A stretch of 48,984 nucleotides of DNA from a virus: the IMG/VR virus record IMGVR_UViG_3300047508_000046, positions 1 through 48,984 of that record; one strand, 5' to 3'. The notes beneath the pieces are model-generated. The model was given only the letters and a program-made list of their open reading frames with translations. It had not been told where the DNA came from and did not search any database. A program made the translations under genes and the position numbers. This document shows positions 23,712 to 32,333 of the stretch, piece after piece (the stretch's first letter is position 1; each line of letters opens with the position of its first letter).

Positions 23712-24943
23712 CAGATTTCCGCCGACACGTCGATGAACGCTGAGGTGTTGTTGTTGCCGCGCAGGATCGTCGCATCACCGGCGACCTGGGTGGCGTTGGT
23801 CCCGCAGGTCACCAGCACCGCTGTGGTACCTCCTGAATGCGTCGTGATCGAGTTGAGGGCGACGACTGCACCTGCCGAGGTGTACAGCGAGAACAGCGCT
23901 GCGGCGGCATAGGTGACCGTAGGGATGACTCGCTTGCGGACAAGGAAAGGAACCACCGCGACACAAGTGTTGGTGTTGTAGTTCATCCCGACACCGAACG
24001 GTGTGACTGCTTCCAGGGTGGAGCCGATCCGCTCGAAATACCTCTGGCAGTCGCGCAGTTCATCGCTGATGGAGCGAACCTCGTACGGCGTGGCCGCAGC
24101 GCCAACCTCAAGCTGCATATTGGTGAGCGCGAAGACGCTGCCCGCCCCCGCTGCCCAGTTGTTGGACACCCCGGTTGCTTCGGCTCCGGCCACGAAGTTG
24201 CGCCATGGCAGCGACAGCGCTGCACTGGTCAGGTTCGATCCGGCACCGAGATAGATGAACAGGTACAGCCGTGCACCACTGTCGTTGGTGACCAATGTGG
24301 TCTGGTCACCGGGAAAGGTCATCGTCACTGTTTGGAAACCCGCGACGACAGTGAACGTCTGCGCGGAATGGCGGGCCTGAGTCTCGATGCGGTACAACTC
24401 TGCGACGAAGGTGCTCGCGACGCTGGAGTAGACATCGAAGCTCACCGTCACTGGTTGTGCCTGCGGAGTCCCCCACCCGAGATGTTGCAGATTGATGCCC
24501 TCGATGGCCTGCTGCCAACGCAAGTAATCGCCCGCTGCCAAGGCTCCCGCCGCTTCGGCGGTGGCCACCGAGAGGTATTGAATCTGACCGGGCCGTGGCC
24601 GTCCTGCTGGCACTTCAACACTGAAGTTGGCCGGGATGTTCTGGACGTAGGAACAAGCGATGGTGCCGATGCCGTTGTTCTGAATCCAATGTCGATCGGC
24701 AGCCGGAACGTTGGAAGTGAGCGCTGCGACCGATGTGACCTGTCGTTGGTTGACAGCCATCTGACCGTTGTTGAGCAGATTGCGACCGGCGTAGACCGCC
24801 GGAGCGAGCAGGCTCGGTGCGTCGGTGTCGTACCACAACTCGATGTTGGGGTCGGTCGGGGCGCTGGGGTTGACCCATACCTGGTCGCGATCGCCACCGA
24901 TATCGACCCACGCACCACCGACTCTGGCTCGGAGGACTCCCAT
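23711..24943 (-). CDS. Tail-fibre/receptor-binding protein paralogue C, 410 aa
   Basis: The shared N-terminal module (MGVLRARVGGAWVDIGG) is followed by PTDPNIELWYDTD and a body paralogous to paralogue A (NLLNNGQMAVNQRQ, GDYLRWQQAIEGINLQHLGWGTP, TFPGDQTTL, TPYEVRSISDELRDCQRYF). The C-terminal domain differs and is rich in Thr, Val and Ala. A TGATG overlap links it to paralogue B, and TAATG to the preceding gene. Confidence 0.7.
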   Translation of the reverse strand: MGVLRARVGGAWVDIGGDRDQVWVNPSAPTDPNIELWYDTDAPSLLAPAVYAGRNLLNNGQMAVNQRQVTSVAALTSNVPAADRHWIQNNGIGTIACSYVQNIPANFSVEVPAGRPRPGQIQYLSVATAEAAGALAAGDYLRWQQAIEGINLQHLGWGTPQAQPVTVSFDVYSSVASTFVAELYRIETQARHSAQTFTVVAGFQTVTMTFPGDQTTLVTNDSGARLYLFIYLGAGSNLTSAALSLPWRNFVAGAEATGVSNNWAAGAGSVFALTNMQLEVGAAATPYEVRSISDELRDCQRYFERIGSTLEAVTPFGVGMNYNTNTCVAVVPFLVRKRVIPTVTYAAAALFSLYTSAGAVVALNSITTHSGGTTAVLVTCGTNATQVAGDATILRGNNNTSAFIDVSAEI

Positions 24944-25791
24944 TACGGCAGCCAATCTATTGTGATACCAACAGTCGTGCCAAAGGTACCAGCAGACCAG
25001 GTGCCAGTACCGCCAACTCGGTTTGCTTGAACACGCAGCGACTGATTGGTGCCAGGGTTGACAGTGCTCAGAATCTCGTTGAACGCCAGGTCGAAGTGAC
25101 TCTTGCTGGCGTCATCGAAGTTGAACCCAGTGCTGAACGCCGTACCAAGAGCAAGTCGCACGCCGTAGATGTTGCCACCTGCCGTGGCGAAGAGCAGATA
25201 GGTGACATTGACCATGAACCGGAAACGTGTTGCCCACACCGGCACCGGCACTGCGGCGTCGAGTGTCATCCAGTCGGTATAACCGCCGCCCGTACCTGCC
25301 GAGAGGGTTGAGCCTGGGGCGAATGTCTTGCCGTAGACGCGCTCGGACGGTGGAGCGAAGCTGAGCACCCAACTGATCCCGTTATGAATGTAGGCCCGCT
25401 TGGTATCACTCTCGTAGATTTCCAAGCCGTCATAGCCAACGGGACGAGTCGTTGAAGTACACAGTTGCCGGTTCATCGGCGCGCCGCTCATCACGTCGTC
25501 AGTGTCATACCACAACTCGGTCGTCGGAGCAGTGCTGATCGGATCGGTAGCGCTGATAGAGACTTCATCACTGCCCCCACCGCTGCCTGCTGCAGCCACC
25601 GGCACCCATGTCCCACCGACCTTGGCCTTGAGCATCCCTGCCGATGGTGGTGTCAGCGGACCAGTCTCATCGGTGTCATACCAAAGTTCGGTCACGGTAT
25701 CGACCGGCGTATCGGGACCGACGTAGACCTCATCGTTGCTGCCAGCGATGTCCACCCAGGTGCCACCAACGCGTGCTCGTAGGACTCCCAT
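24943..25791 (-). CDS. Tail-fibre protein paralogue D with doubled N-terminal module, 282 aa
   Basis: The attachment module occurs twice: MGVLRARVGGTWVDIAG and, about 50 residues on, MLKAKVGGTWVPVAA. Each is followed by an ELWYDTD hinge. An internal duplication is the simplest explanation. The C-terminal ~150 residues form one beta-rich domain (GGYTDWMTLDAAVPVPVWATRFRFMVNVTYLLF) with Asn/Thr-rich loops. A GTGATACC site lies just before its last codons. Confidence 0.7.
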   Translation of the reverse strand: MGVLRARVGGTWVDIAGSNDEVYVGPDTPVDTVTELWYDTDETGPLTPPSAGMLKAKVGGTWVPVAAAGSGGGSDEVSISATDPISTAPTTELWYDTDDVMSGAPMNRQLCTSTTRPVGYDGLEIYESDTKRAYIHNGISWVLSFAPPSERVYGKTFAPGSTLSAGTGGGYTDWMTLDAAVPVPVWATRFRFMVNVTYLLFATAGGNIYGVRLALGTAFSTGFNFDDASKSHFDLAFNEILSTVNPGTNQSLRVQANRVGGTGTWSAGTFGTTVGITIDWLP

Positions 25792-25798
25792 CAGTACC

Positions 25799-26695
25799 TC
25801 ACGTCTTGATCATCACATTGAAGAAGATGGATGGTTGCATATTGTTGTGCGCCGCTGCAGCACCGACCGCGGGCACCTGGGCGACAGTGATCGGGTGGTT
25901 GTGCGTCAATCCCGATGTCGAGTTCACGGTGATGCCGTGACCATGGTCCGAAGTCACGGTTCCAAGCGAGGTCGTCGTCGCATACAGCACGTAGGCCGAA
26001 CCGCCACTGATGCCGTCACCGAAGTTCCACGACGAGGGTGAACCGACTGCGGTCAGCAAGGTCCCAGTGTTGGGGTTGTGCGTGTGGTTGGCAGTGATCC
26101 CTCCTGCTGAGGCGGAGTGGTTGTGGTCGATGTTGGTGTTGGTGGACGAAGCGGTCGGAGTGTGCGCTGGCATTCCTGATTCAGCGGCGGTCAGTTGCAC
26201 CGTCTCCGTGCCGACAACGGCAGCGAGCGCCCTGGCTGTCAGTCCCGCTCCGGAACCTGCACACGCCAACGCACGACCGCTGGCGTTGGGGAAGATGATG
26301 TTGGCACCGCTCTTCCAAGCCGCTGGTATCACACTCCACAAGTTGGGGTAGAGAGTCTGCCCGTTGGTGATGACCGAGCCGTCGAGGAACAGCCAGCCGG
26401 TCGGGGCGACCACGCAGATGGTCTGGGCGATGGTTCCGGCAGGCACACCGGCACCGGGAGCCACACTCGCCGGGGCGTCCGTGTCATACCACAGTTCGGT
26501 GTTCGGATACGTCGGTATCGGATCGTCAGGGGCGACGGTGACCTCGTTGCCTGAGCCTCCGGCATCATTCCAAGTGGTCCCATCCGAGACGTACAGAATC
26601 TTGTTGGTGGTGTTGAAGTAGGTGTCACCGGCAGGACCAACTGCAGGCGCGCTGGCATACGGCGCAGAGTTGGTGGTGCCGAATGAACGAGGCAT
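25799..26695 (-). CDS. Tail-collar domain fibre protein, 298 aa
   Basis: A short N-terminal strand part with TYFNTTNKILYVSDGTTW and an ELWYDTD hinge leads to a phage tail collar domain: GWLFLDGSVITNGQTLYPNLWSVIP, a His-rich segment (HTP, DHNHS, HTHNP, DHGHG, HNHP) and an NNMQPSIFFNVMIK end. This is the domain of T4 gp12-type short tail fibres, in which His residues bind metal along the fibre axis. It is a strong candidate for host surface binding. Confidence 0.8.
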   Translation of the reverse strand: MPRSFGTTNSAPYASAPAVGPAGDTYFNTTNKILYVSDGTTWNDAGGSGNEVTVAPDDPIPTYPNTELWYDTDAPASVAPGAGVPAGTIAQTICVVAPTGWLFLDGSVITNGQTLYPNLWSVIPAAWKSGANIIFPNASGRALACAGSGAGLTARALAAVVGTETVQLTAAESGMPAHTPTASSTNTNIDHNHSASAGGITANHTHNPNTGTLLTAVGSPSSWNFGDGISGGSAYVLYATTTSLGTVTSDHGHGITVNSTSGLTHNHPITVAQVPAVGAAAAHNNMQPSIFFNVMIKT

Positions 26696-26696
26696 C

Positions 26697-27929
26697 TCAG
26701 CCGATCACCACGGCTCGATACCCGGCACCGATGTTCGGGTTGTAGCGGATCGTCACGGTGTTGAGCGAGGTGGCTTCCCAGTCCACTCCGATAGCGGCCC
26801 ACGGACTGTTGCCGTTGACCACCGACACATCCACGTCGCGTGTGTTCAGGTTGTGGGTGACCACCTCGCCGGTGGCATAGGCAATGGTGCCGGTGAGTGC
26901 GGCGGCGAACTTCTTGGTGACTCCTGTTACCGCCGTATCCACGTAGGCCCGAGTGGCGATGACGGCGGTGTTGACGATGACGGCATCAGCGCTCACCGTC
27001 AGGCTGGTATCACCAGCAACCACGTCGAAGGCGTTGGCGTTCTGGACGAGACCTGCGCCAGCGTTGTAGGTGCCACTGCCTTGGAACTGGGAGAAGGGCA
27101 GAGCAGTGGTTCCAACGGTGATCGGTGCGTTGGCGGTGCACACCCATGATGTGTCGGCGTTGACTGTGCCCTCATTGACGAAGACGGCCATGCCTTCAAG
27201 CTCGTTGGCAGCGTCGGCGTCGAGTGCTCTGGTCCACGCCCCGGATTGGGCGAGATAGATGCCGTTCTGCGCCGGAGTGGTCTGGTTCTTGACGAGCACT
27301 CGATCGTTGGCGCTTGGTGTGACACCATCAATGGCAGCAAGGCCAGTCAGGCCAAGGTTGCCGGTCGAAGCACAGCGCACTGAGTCCTTCCACGACAGAC
27401 CGGCGATGGCGTTGTCCACGTACTGCTTGTTGGCACCATCGGTGGCCGAGACAGGATCGGCAACGTTGACCAAGCGTTGGCTGCCGATGTTGACGGAGCC
27501 GGTTGCTGCAGCCAGCGCCGACAGCGGGATGGTGGCGTGCGCCGTGGCATCGTGGACCGGGTTGCCGTGTGTGTGATCGGCGCGAGCGAGCGTGGCAGCA
27601 ACGCCATTGCCGGATGAGGTTCCGAAGGTCGTCTCGGTGGTGATCGCTCCGAAGGCAGGCATGCCGTGCTTATGGTCTTCACGAGCGAAGTTGGGACCCA
27701 CCCCGACAACAGGTGCGTCACCGATCGCTTGCGTGGTGACAGTGGTGGCCGGTGCACTGGCCTGAGCCGCAACCCACACCGTGCCGTTCCACCAGTAGAG
27801 AACATTGGTGGTGGTGTCGAAGTACACCTGACCTTTGACCGGAGCGCTCGGAGCCGCTGGCAGGTTGTGGATCGCTGCGTTACGAAGCTCGTTCTTCGAC
27901 AGGTCGATGACGCCGTAATAGACAGCCAT
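26697..27929 (-). CDS. Tail-fibre protein, 410 aa
   Basis: The N-terminus MAVYYGVIDLSKNELRNAAIHNLPAAPSAP and GQVYFDTTTNVLYWWNGTVW is a common start of phage fibres. Two HxHG-type segments (REDHKHGMP, RADHTHGNP) follow. A later part resembles the repeat VLVKNQTTPAQNGIYLAQSGAWTRALD seen in many phage fibre proteins. The C-terminus is beta-rich and ends in a GAGYRAVVIG strand. AGGGGGCACC precedes the ATG. Confidence 0.75.
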   Translation of the reverse strand: MAVYYGVIDLSKNELRNAAIHNLPAAPSAPVKGQVYFDTTTNVLYWWNGTVWVAAQASAPATTVTTQAIGDAPVVGVGPNFAREDHKHGMPAFGAITTETTFGTSSGNGVAATLARADHTHGNPVHDATAHATIPLSALAAATGSVNIGSQRLVNVADPVSATDGANKQYVDNAIAGLSWKDSVRCASTGNLGLTGLAAIDGVTPSANDRVLVKNQTTPAQNGIYLAQSGAWTRALDADAANELEGMAVFVNEGTVNADTSWVCTANAPITVGTTALPFSQFQGSGTYNAGAGLVQNANAFDVVAGDTSLTVSADAVIVNTAVIATRAYVDTAVTGVTKKFAAALTGTIAYATGEVVTHNLNTRDVDVSVVNGNSPWAAIGVDWEATSLNTVTIRYNPNIGAGYRAVVIG

Positions 27930-27937
27930 GGTGCCCC

Positions 27938-28201
27938 CTAGGAGAGATACGCCTCGCCGCCGACAGAGGCGGTGAAGGTCACGACGACAGTCGTTGCGGA
28001 TGGGAAGTCGATGTGGTCGGGGAACACTTCGCGATGCGATGAGTCAACGACTGTCACATGGGGGTAGAAGCTGAGGCCGTGGTCGATGCTCCACACCGTG
28101 GCCGGTGTGGTCTGGATATGGCGGTATGCCTGGACCTGTTCGTCCTGCCCTGCTCCGACAGGAACCCAGACACCGCCGACGCGTGCCTTGAGAACGCCCA
28201 T
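27938..28201 (-). CDS. Short tail-fibre-like protein paralogue E, 87 aa
   Basis: It has the shared module (MGVLKARVGGVWVPVGAG) followed directly by a ~65-residue domain (YRHIQTTPATVWSIDHGLSFYPHVTVVDSSHREVFP). That domain recurs in fibre and minor tail proteins of many phages. The ELWYDTD hinge is missing. It could be a capping subunit or a minimal fibre. Confidence 0.65.
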   Translation of the reverse strand: MGVLKARVGGVWVPVGAGQDEQVQAYRHIQTTPATVWSIDHGLSFYPHVTVVDSSHREVFPDHIDFPSATTVVVTFTASVGGEAYLS

Positions 28202-29100
28202 CAGGAGTACCCCGTCAGCATCCGGTAGCGACCGCTCATGATCAGGTGCATACCATTGCCTCCTGGGAAAGCGTTGTTGTAGGTGCCCACGCTGGCCGTC
28301 GTTCCGGTGGCCTTGACCTGCAGCAGGTTGCCAGTCGAGGCGTCTTCACGACCGTTGCCGATGAAGGCTGTGCCAGCAGGAACGGCGAACGGCAGCGTCA
28401 TAGTGAGCAAGCCAGCAGCCGTGCCAACAGTGGTGATGGTCACGTCGGCGTCCCAGAAGCAACTGCCGTTCGATCGACGGTAGCTGAACGTCTTGGCTCC
28501 CACTGTTGTGATAGTGCCTGTGGTCGCACCGATGACTGAGTTGAAGCTGGTCTGGACCGGCTCTTCCATGATGATCCAGCCGGTGCCGTCGAAGAGCCAC
28601 TGACGCCAAGTGTTGAGGGCGAAGTACTGAGTGCCCGGTGAAGGAACCCCTGGCTTGGCAGCCTCCGTGCCGCTCATGATCAGCGATACCGGCGTACTCC
28701 AACCAGTGTCGAAATCAGTGGCTGTGTTCTTGGTCAGTACCTGCCCTGCCGTGCCACCGGGAGGGAGCAGGCCGCCGCCTGGTGTCTCGTCCTCGTCGTA
28801 CCACAACTCGATGGTCGGGTTGGCTGGGATCGGATCACTGGGGCCGATCCAAACCTCGTTGGTGCCGCCGCCAGTGCCACCACCATCACCAGCGCTGGCG
28901 AGCTTGCCGATCCACACCGGGAACTCGGGGTTGCCTGCTTGGAACAGGACCCAACCCATGCCGGGGTCGGCCGGAACGTCTCCGATGAAGTCGCTGACCA
29001 CGATGGGCTGTTCGCCATACACCTGGGGCACGAAGGCGGTGATCGACAGGCCGTTGACCTGCACTGCCTTACCTCGGAAGACGCCAGTGAAGCGACCCAT
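28201..29100 (-). CDS. Tail-associated protein joining tail and fibre modules, 299 aa
   Basis: The N-terminal ~65 residues (GRFTGVFRGKAVQVNGLSITAFVPQVYGEQPIVVSDFIGD) look like a baseplate-type OB/beta domain, with GWVLFQAGNPEFPVWIGKL as its last strand. A Gly-rich linker and the hinge PANPTIELWYDED follow. Then comes a FALNTWRQWLFDGTGWIIMEEP domain related to the one in paralogue B, and a beta-rich end. It may be the piece that anchors the fibre series to the tail tip. Confidence 0.65.
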   Translation of the reverse strand: MGRFTGVFRGKAVQVNGLSITAFVPQVYGEQPIVVSDFIGDVPADPGMGWVLFQAGNPEFPVWIGKLASAGDGGGTGGGTNEVWIGPSDPIPANPTIELWYDEDETPGGGLLPPGGTAGQVLTKNTATDFDTGWSTPVSLIMSGTEAAKPGVPSPGTQYFALNTWRQWLFDGTGWIIMEEPVQTSFNSVIGATTGTITTVGAKTFSYRRSNGSCFWDADVTITTVGTAAGLLTMTLPFAVPAGTAFIGNGREDASTGNLLQVKATGTTASVGTYNNAFPGGNGMHLIMSGRYRMLTGYS

Positions 29101-29103
29101 GGC

Positions 29104-29403
29104 CTACCTCAGGAAGAGGTGGAAGGTCTGCGCGCTGATGTCGGTTCCCGAGTTGCCCTTGATCGTGTCGAAACCGACAGTGGTGGCGAGATCGCGCCCT
29201 CTGGTGGCCACCAGACCGCGCGCTATGGCGATGCCTTTGCACGCTTGACACACCGCTCCGGCCCCGATGGCGCGGATGATCGGCATGGTCTGCTGCTCGA
29301 AGATGACCTTGAAGATCGAGTTGGCAACTGCTTGTGGAGGAGTCGTCGCTGACACCCGGATCAGGTTCTCGACCTCACGTTCTTGTAGGTCGGCAACGCT
29401 CAT
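29104..29403 (-). CDS. Small CxxC protein at the head of the tail block, 99 aa
   Basis: The first half is helical (LQEREVENLIRVSATTPPQAVANSIFKVIFEQQ). The second holds AVCQACKG and a beta-rich end. GGAGG lies eight bases before the ATG. A role as tail completion or assembly protein is possible from context only. GGTATCAC at 29437 lies about 30 bases upstream of its start. Confidence 0.5.
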   Translation of the reverse strand: MSVADLQEREVENLIRVSATTPPQAVANSIFKVIFEQQTMPIIRAIGAGAVCQACKGIAIARGLVATRGRDLATTVGFDTIKGNSGTDISAQTFHLFLR

Positions 29404-29451
29404 CAGGTGTTCCTCCAGTGCTCCAGTCCATAGGAGGGTATCACCCGACCC

Positions 29452-29991
29452 TTACCCGGCTATGGACCTCCGAGGAATCGACCGCGAGCGCTTCTCGGTG
29501 GTGACGGGTGCGAGACGGGTCGGTGTATCCACGCGCTCGGGCAACGAAGAAGTCTTGCGCAGGTACCACAGCGCCATCAGCGCCGCCTCGGCGCGGCCAT
29601 CATGCTTCTTGAGCTTGAAGAACTCAGCCATGCTCGGCCAGGTCTTGATCGCCATGGCTCGGCTCAGTTCCTTGTCCTTGGAGAGGTTCATCGCCGTCTT
29701 CCACTGCGTCGGTGTCGGCTCTGCGATTGGTATCTCATGAGCGGCGAGCACGCCGAGTATCTGGCCGTAGCCCTTGCCGAACTTGAACACCCCGGCCACG
29801 CCCTGCTTGGGCATCGAGTGAACCTGCTCGACCACCGCCAGAGAAATGTCGTGCTCCCGCAGCAGATGGGAGAACTCGGTGGCGTTGATGTTCTTGTCCA
29901 CCACCGGCAGGTCGCGCACCCAGGCCAGCCCGCCGTCGTAGAACAGAGCAGCCACAGCACCACTGAGGCCAGGGTCAACTCCGAGGATCAC
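29452..29991 (-). CDS. RuvC-fold Holliday junction resolvase-like nuclease
   Basis: The 179-residue protein shows the RNase H-like fold of RuvC: MILGVDPGLSGAVA with the first catalytic Asp (residue 6), LAVVEQVHSMP with the Glu of the next strand, and KKHDGRAEAALMALWYL with the C-terminal acidic pair. The middle PTPTQWKTAMNLS segment is typical of phage members. It probably cuts branched DNA before packaging or during recombination. The GTG start has GGAGG upstream and overlaps the preceding small gene by 17 bases. The tail after residue 150 is basic. Confidence 0.85.
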   Translation of the reverse strand: MILGVDPGLSGAVAALFYDGGLAWVRDLPVVDKNINATEFSHLLREHDISLAVVEQVHSMPKQGVAGVFKFGKGYGQILGVLAAHEIPIAEPTPTQWKTAMNLSKDKELSRAMAIKTWPSMAEFFKLKKHDGRAEAALMALWYLRKTSSLPERVDTPTRLAPVTTEKRSRSIPRRSIAG

Positions 29992-30160
29992 AGATTTCCT
30001 CCTGCGCTTGCTTGAGCTTGTTCCACACTTCTTCGTCCGGTTCGTTCGACTTCCTCGCTGGCTCTACATGGTCGCACGGTCGCTCCTTGGGATGAAACAC
30101 CTTCTTGCCGAAGGTGTACGACTCGTTGACATACGACGTGCACAGATCGCAGAGTGTCAT
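29975..30160 (-). CDS. Small four-Cys/His protein, 61 aa
   Basis: CDLC at residues 4-7 and later Cys/His (PCDHVEP, a Cys near the end) suggest a zinc-stabilised fold. Its start overlaps the stop of the lipoprotein gene (ATGA) and its end overlaps the RuvC-like gene. A helper for the nuclease is possible from its place but not shown. Confidence 0.55.
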   Translation of the reverse strand: MTLCDLCTSYVNESYTFGKKVFHPKERPCDHVEPARKSNEPDEEVWNKLKQAQEEICDPRS

Positions 30161-30624
30161 CTAGTCCCCGGCAGTGTCGGGCCGACTGGGGTCGTCGTTG
30201 GCGTAGTACTCGACGGCGGTGTAGTACTCGACGGCACGGTCGATGAGGCTGTCGAGCTTGTCGTCGTGCTCGTCGTACTCACCAGCGTCGTTGATGACGA
30301 TGTGGTGGACGTTGGGGATGGCGAGGGGGTGGTCGGCACGACCGTGGTCGTCGTCACAACCGTCACCGTAGTAGTGGGTAGCACCGGGGTCGTTGTGCTT
30401 GTCGATGTCGGTTCCTCCGTTGTCGTTGTCGTCTCGTTCGGCAGACACGGCCCGAGATGGTCGCCGTGGGCCAGGTGGGCGGGCACAGCGTTCGGGGAGA
30501 CTTCGATCGTATGGGCGTTGGCTGGGTTGCCTGGTGGGATGTGGCAGATCGTCACCTTCTCCGGTTTGTCACCAACTGCTACTCCACAGGCACTCAGCGC
30601 CAAGAGCAGCAGCAGGTATCTCAT
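30157..30624 (-). CDS. Secreted lipoprotein with Thr/Ser-rich stalk, 155 aa
   Basis: MRYLLLLLALSACG is a lipoprotein signal peptide with the lipobox LSAC, so the mature protein would start with a lipid-modified Cys outside the membrane. Next comes a compact ~40-residue segment (KVTICHIPPGNPANAHTIEV ... HLGPC) of a type that recurs in secreted proteins of several bacterial phyla. The last ~85 residues are almost only Thr, Ser, Pro and Val, like a cell-wall-spanning and possibly glycosylated stalk. The ATG overlaps the previous stop. In a phage, such a protein could change the host surface, for example to exclude other phages. Confidence 0.7.
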   Translation of the reverse strand: MRYLLLLLALSACGVAVGDKPEKVTICHIPPGNPANAHTIEVSPNAVPAHLAHGDHLGPCLPNETTTTTEEPTSTSTTTPVLPTTTVTVVTTTTVVPTTPSPSPTSTTSSSTTLVSTTSTTTSSTASSTVPSSTTPPSSTTPTTTPVGPTLPGTR

Positions 30625-30947
30625 ACGTCCGGTAACTTCCAACCCTCATCAGCAGCGAGTTCACTCTGCCGTTGAAAGTAGTCGGCCACACGCAACAGTT
30701 GGCTCACCAAAGCCATGTCCTGATGGGACTCGGCCACACGAATGGCAATGGCGATGCTCGCTGCGTAGGAAGCCAGGGCCGGAGAAGCGAACAGGTCCTG
30801 GCGTCGTATCACAACAGCGTCCGGCACCACCGACTCCACCTTGAAGGTGATGAAGCCGTCAGAGACGAGCAGCGCCTCCGGCTTGCGGAAGACGATGTAC
30901 TTGTTGTCTGTATCCAACACCGGATCGGTGATCTTCACGGGGTCCAA
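30621..30947 (-). CDS. Hypothetical protein, 108 aa
   Basis: A beta-rich first half (KYIVFRKPEALLVSDGFITFKVESVVPDAVVIRRQD) is followed by a helical, Ala-rich second half. TTG is the likely start, with GGAG six bases upstream. It overlaps the preceding gene by 13 bases and the lipoprotein gene by four. GTATCACAAC at 30806 lies inside. No family is recognised. Confidence 0.55.
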   Translation of the reverse strand: MDPVKITDPVLDTDNKYIVFRKPEALLVSDGFITFKVESVVPDAVVIRRQDLFASPALASYAASIAIAIRVAESHQDMALVSQLLRVADYFQRQSELAADEGWKLPDV

Positions 30948-31429
30948 CGATTGCTCCTTCGCTCACTTCCGGCGTTGCCGATGCGCCGAGACAGTTCTCT
31001 GCTGACCACGAACACGGCGCGTTCGCAGTTGGTGTGCATCACCTGGGTCATCTTGCGCTTGGCGTAGGCGACAAGCGCAGCCTGGCGAGTCTTCTCGACC
31101 TCATCGTTGAGCGTCAGTTCGGCCTTGGCCACCGTCACCTTGTCCTTGGCACCGCCCCATTGAGATACCATTGCCTGGGCCTCGACGTAGCGCACCTTGG
31201 CGTCGGCTTGGGCCTCTTCGACCTCAGCCTCGGCCTGTTGGGTGGCGGCGAAGTTCTGCCACGCCGTGTACTCCGAGAACAACTGCATCAACTTGCTGTC
31301 GCTCATCATCGTCAGGTCCTGCGGAAGGTCAGGCAGGTCGAACGGCGGCTGCCTGAAGAGTCCGCTTGCGGCGGGCGGAGTTCGCTCGCCGGACTCTGAC
31401 CGGGGAATCGTTCGTCTTCGTTGGCTCAT
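30935..31429 (-). CDS. Helical protein paired with the Cas4-like nuclease, 164 aa
   Basis: A basic, disordered start leads to PPFDLPDLPQDLT and then a long helical part with many Ala, Glu and Gln (QAEAEVEEAQADAKVRY), likely a coiled coil. This arrangement recalls a small protein often found next to RecB/Cas4-type exonuclease genes in actinophages (from memory). With this start it overlaps the nuclease gene by 101 bases; a second ATG near 31309 would avoid that and give 124 residues. Confidence 0.5.
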   Translation of the reverse strand: MSQRRRTIPRSESGERTPPAASGLFRQPPFDLPDLPQDLTMMSDSKLMQLFSEYTAWQNFAATQQAEAEVEEAQADAKVRYVEAQAMVSQWGGAKDKVTVAKAELTLNDEVEKTRQAALVAYAKRKMTQVMHTNCERAVFVVSRELSRRIGNAGSERRSNRWTP

Positions 31430-32333
31430 CCAGTTCTCCCAAATCCCAGCATGTTCTCCGGTACTCACACGAGCGGCACACCCTACCCGTCGAGTCTTCT
31501 GCCCATATCGGCCTATCGGGAGTCATCCCAACCCGCAGGCATTGTGATACTTCCTTGGCCGTCTCCAAGATGGAGGCGATCATGTCCTTGTTGTAGGTGA
31601 CGACGAACTCCTTGGTCGCCTGATTGAACTTCGACTCGTAGATGAAGCAGATTTGCTCGTAGCGCGGCCACGCCAGCCACAGGTACAACTGGCCCTGCTT
31701 GAGATGCGATGCGAAGGGCCGGTTGATCTTCCACCACAGCGACTCCAGCGTCTCGTTGCCGTCCATGTAGCGGTTGTAGAGCCTCGGGGCCTCGAAACGG
31801 ATGGTCTGGATGCCGATCGACTTGACCTCGATGAGGCCGGACCAGTCATCGAGGCGGTGCACCGCTCCATCACTGTGTCCTTCGACCTTGATGCGCTCTC
31901 GACGCAGTGCCACCTCGCGGTAGGTCAGCCGCTCGCTGCGACAGAACTGGCACTCGGTAGGCGACAGCGCGCCGAAGACGTGGCCGCACTCCCTGCACTC
32001 CCACATCCCCCACAGCACGCCCATCTCCCACAGCCAGCGCTGGTACTTCTCATGGATCGTGTGGCCCTCGCTGAAGGCGTTGCTCATCCTGAAGCTCGGG
32101 TTGGCCAGGCCCTCTCCCTCGGGCGGCAGGCCACTAATCCGGTAGTAGTCGTGGCGTCCGCACCAGTTGGGCTTGGACATCTCACTGGGGTGCATGTAGT
32201 CCTGGGTCAGGTCGGGAGCCTTGGTGGCAAGCTGACGCATGACGTGGCGCTCCATCGCTGGTAACACAACACCATCGTCCTTGAAGGTGTCCTTGTAGCG
32301 CTGCTGAGCAGTGGTCTTGAGTACGCGCGTCAC
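31329..32333 (-). CDS. Cas4/RecB-type PD-(D/E)XK exonuclease
   Basis: The 334-residue protein has the order of the Cas4/RecB nuclease family. There is a helix with EGHTIHEKYQRWLW (His upstream of the core), VEGHSDGAVHRLDD with the first catalytic Asp, LIEVKSIG with the E-x-K pair, and GQLYLWLAWPR after it. Cysteines CRSCEYRRTC near the C-terminus, with another earlier, could hold an iron-sulphur cluster as in Cas4. A four-Cys ribbon (ECRECGHVF ... CQFCRS) is inserted before the core. It likely resects DNA ends for RecA. GTG start with GTGA overlap. Confidence 0.8.
   Translation of the reverse strand: MTRVLKTTAQQRYKDTFKDDGVVLPAMERHVMRQLATKAPDLTQDYMHPSEMSKPNWCGRHDYYRISGLPPEGEGLANPSFRMSNAFSEGHTIHEKYQRWLWEMGVLWGMWECRECGHVFGALSPTECQFCRSERLTYREVALRRERIKVEGHSDGAVHRLDDWSGLIEVKSIGIQTIRFEAPRLYNRYMDGNETLESLWWKINRPFASHLKQGQLYLWLAWPRYEQICFIYESKFNQATKEFVVTYNKDMIASILETAKEVSQCLRVGMTPDRPIWAEDSTGRVCRSCEYRRTCWDLGELDEPTKTNDSPVRVRRANSARRKRTLQAAAVRPA

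Noticed and set aside
23580-28810. Recurring GTCATACCACA-type sequence as further copies of the operator motif
   Set aside because: It is the codon sequence of the ELWYDTD hinge on the minus strand of the tail-fibre genes, always in the same phase, so protein repetition explains it.
30008-30844. Plus-strand frame opposite the lipoprotein
   Set aside because: It consists of Val runs mirroring the Thr/Ser stalk codons; the minus-strand gene has a signal peptide and start/stop overlaps.
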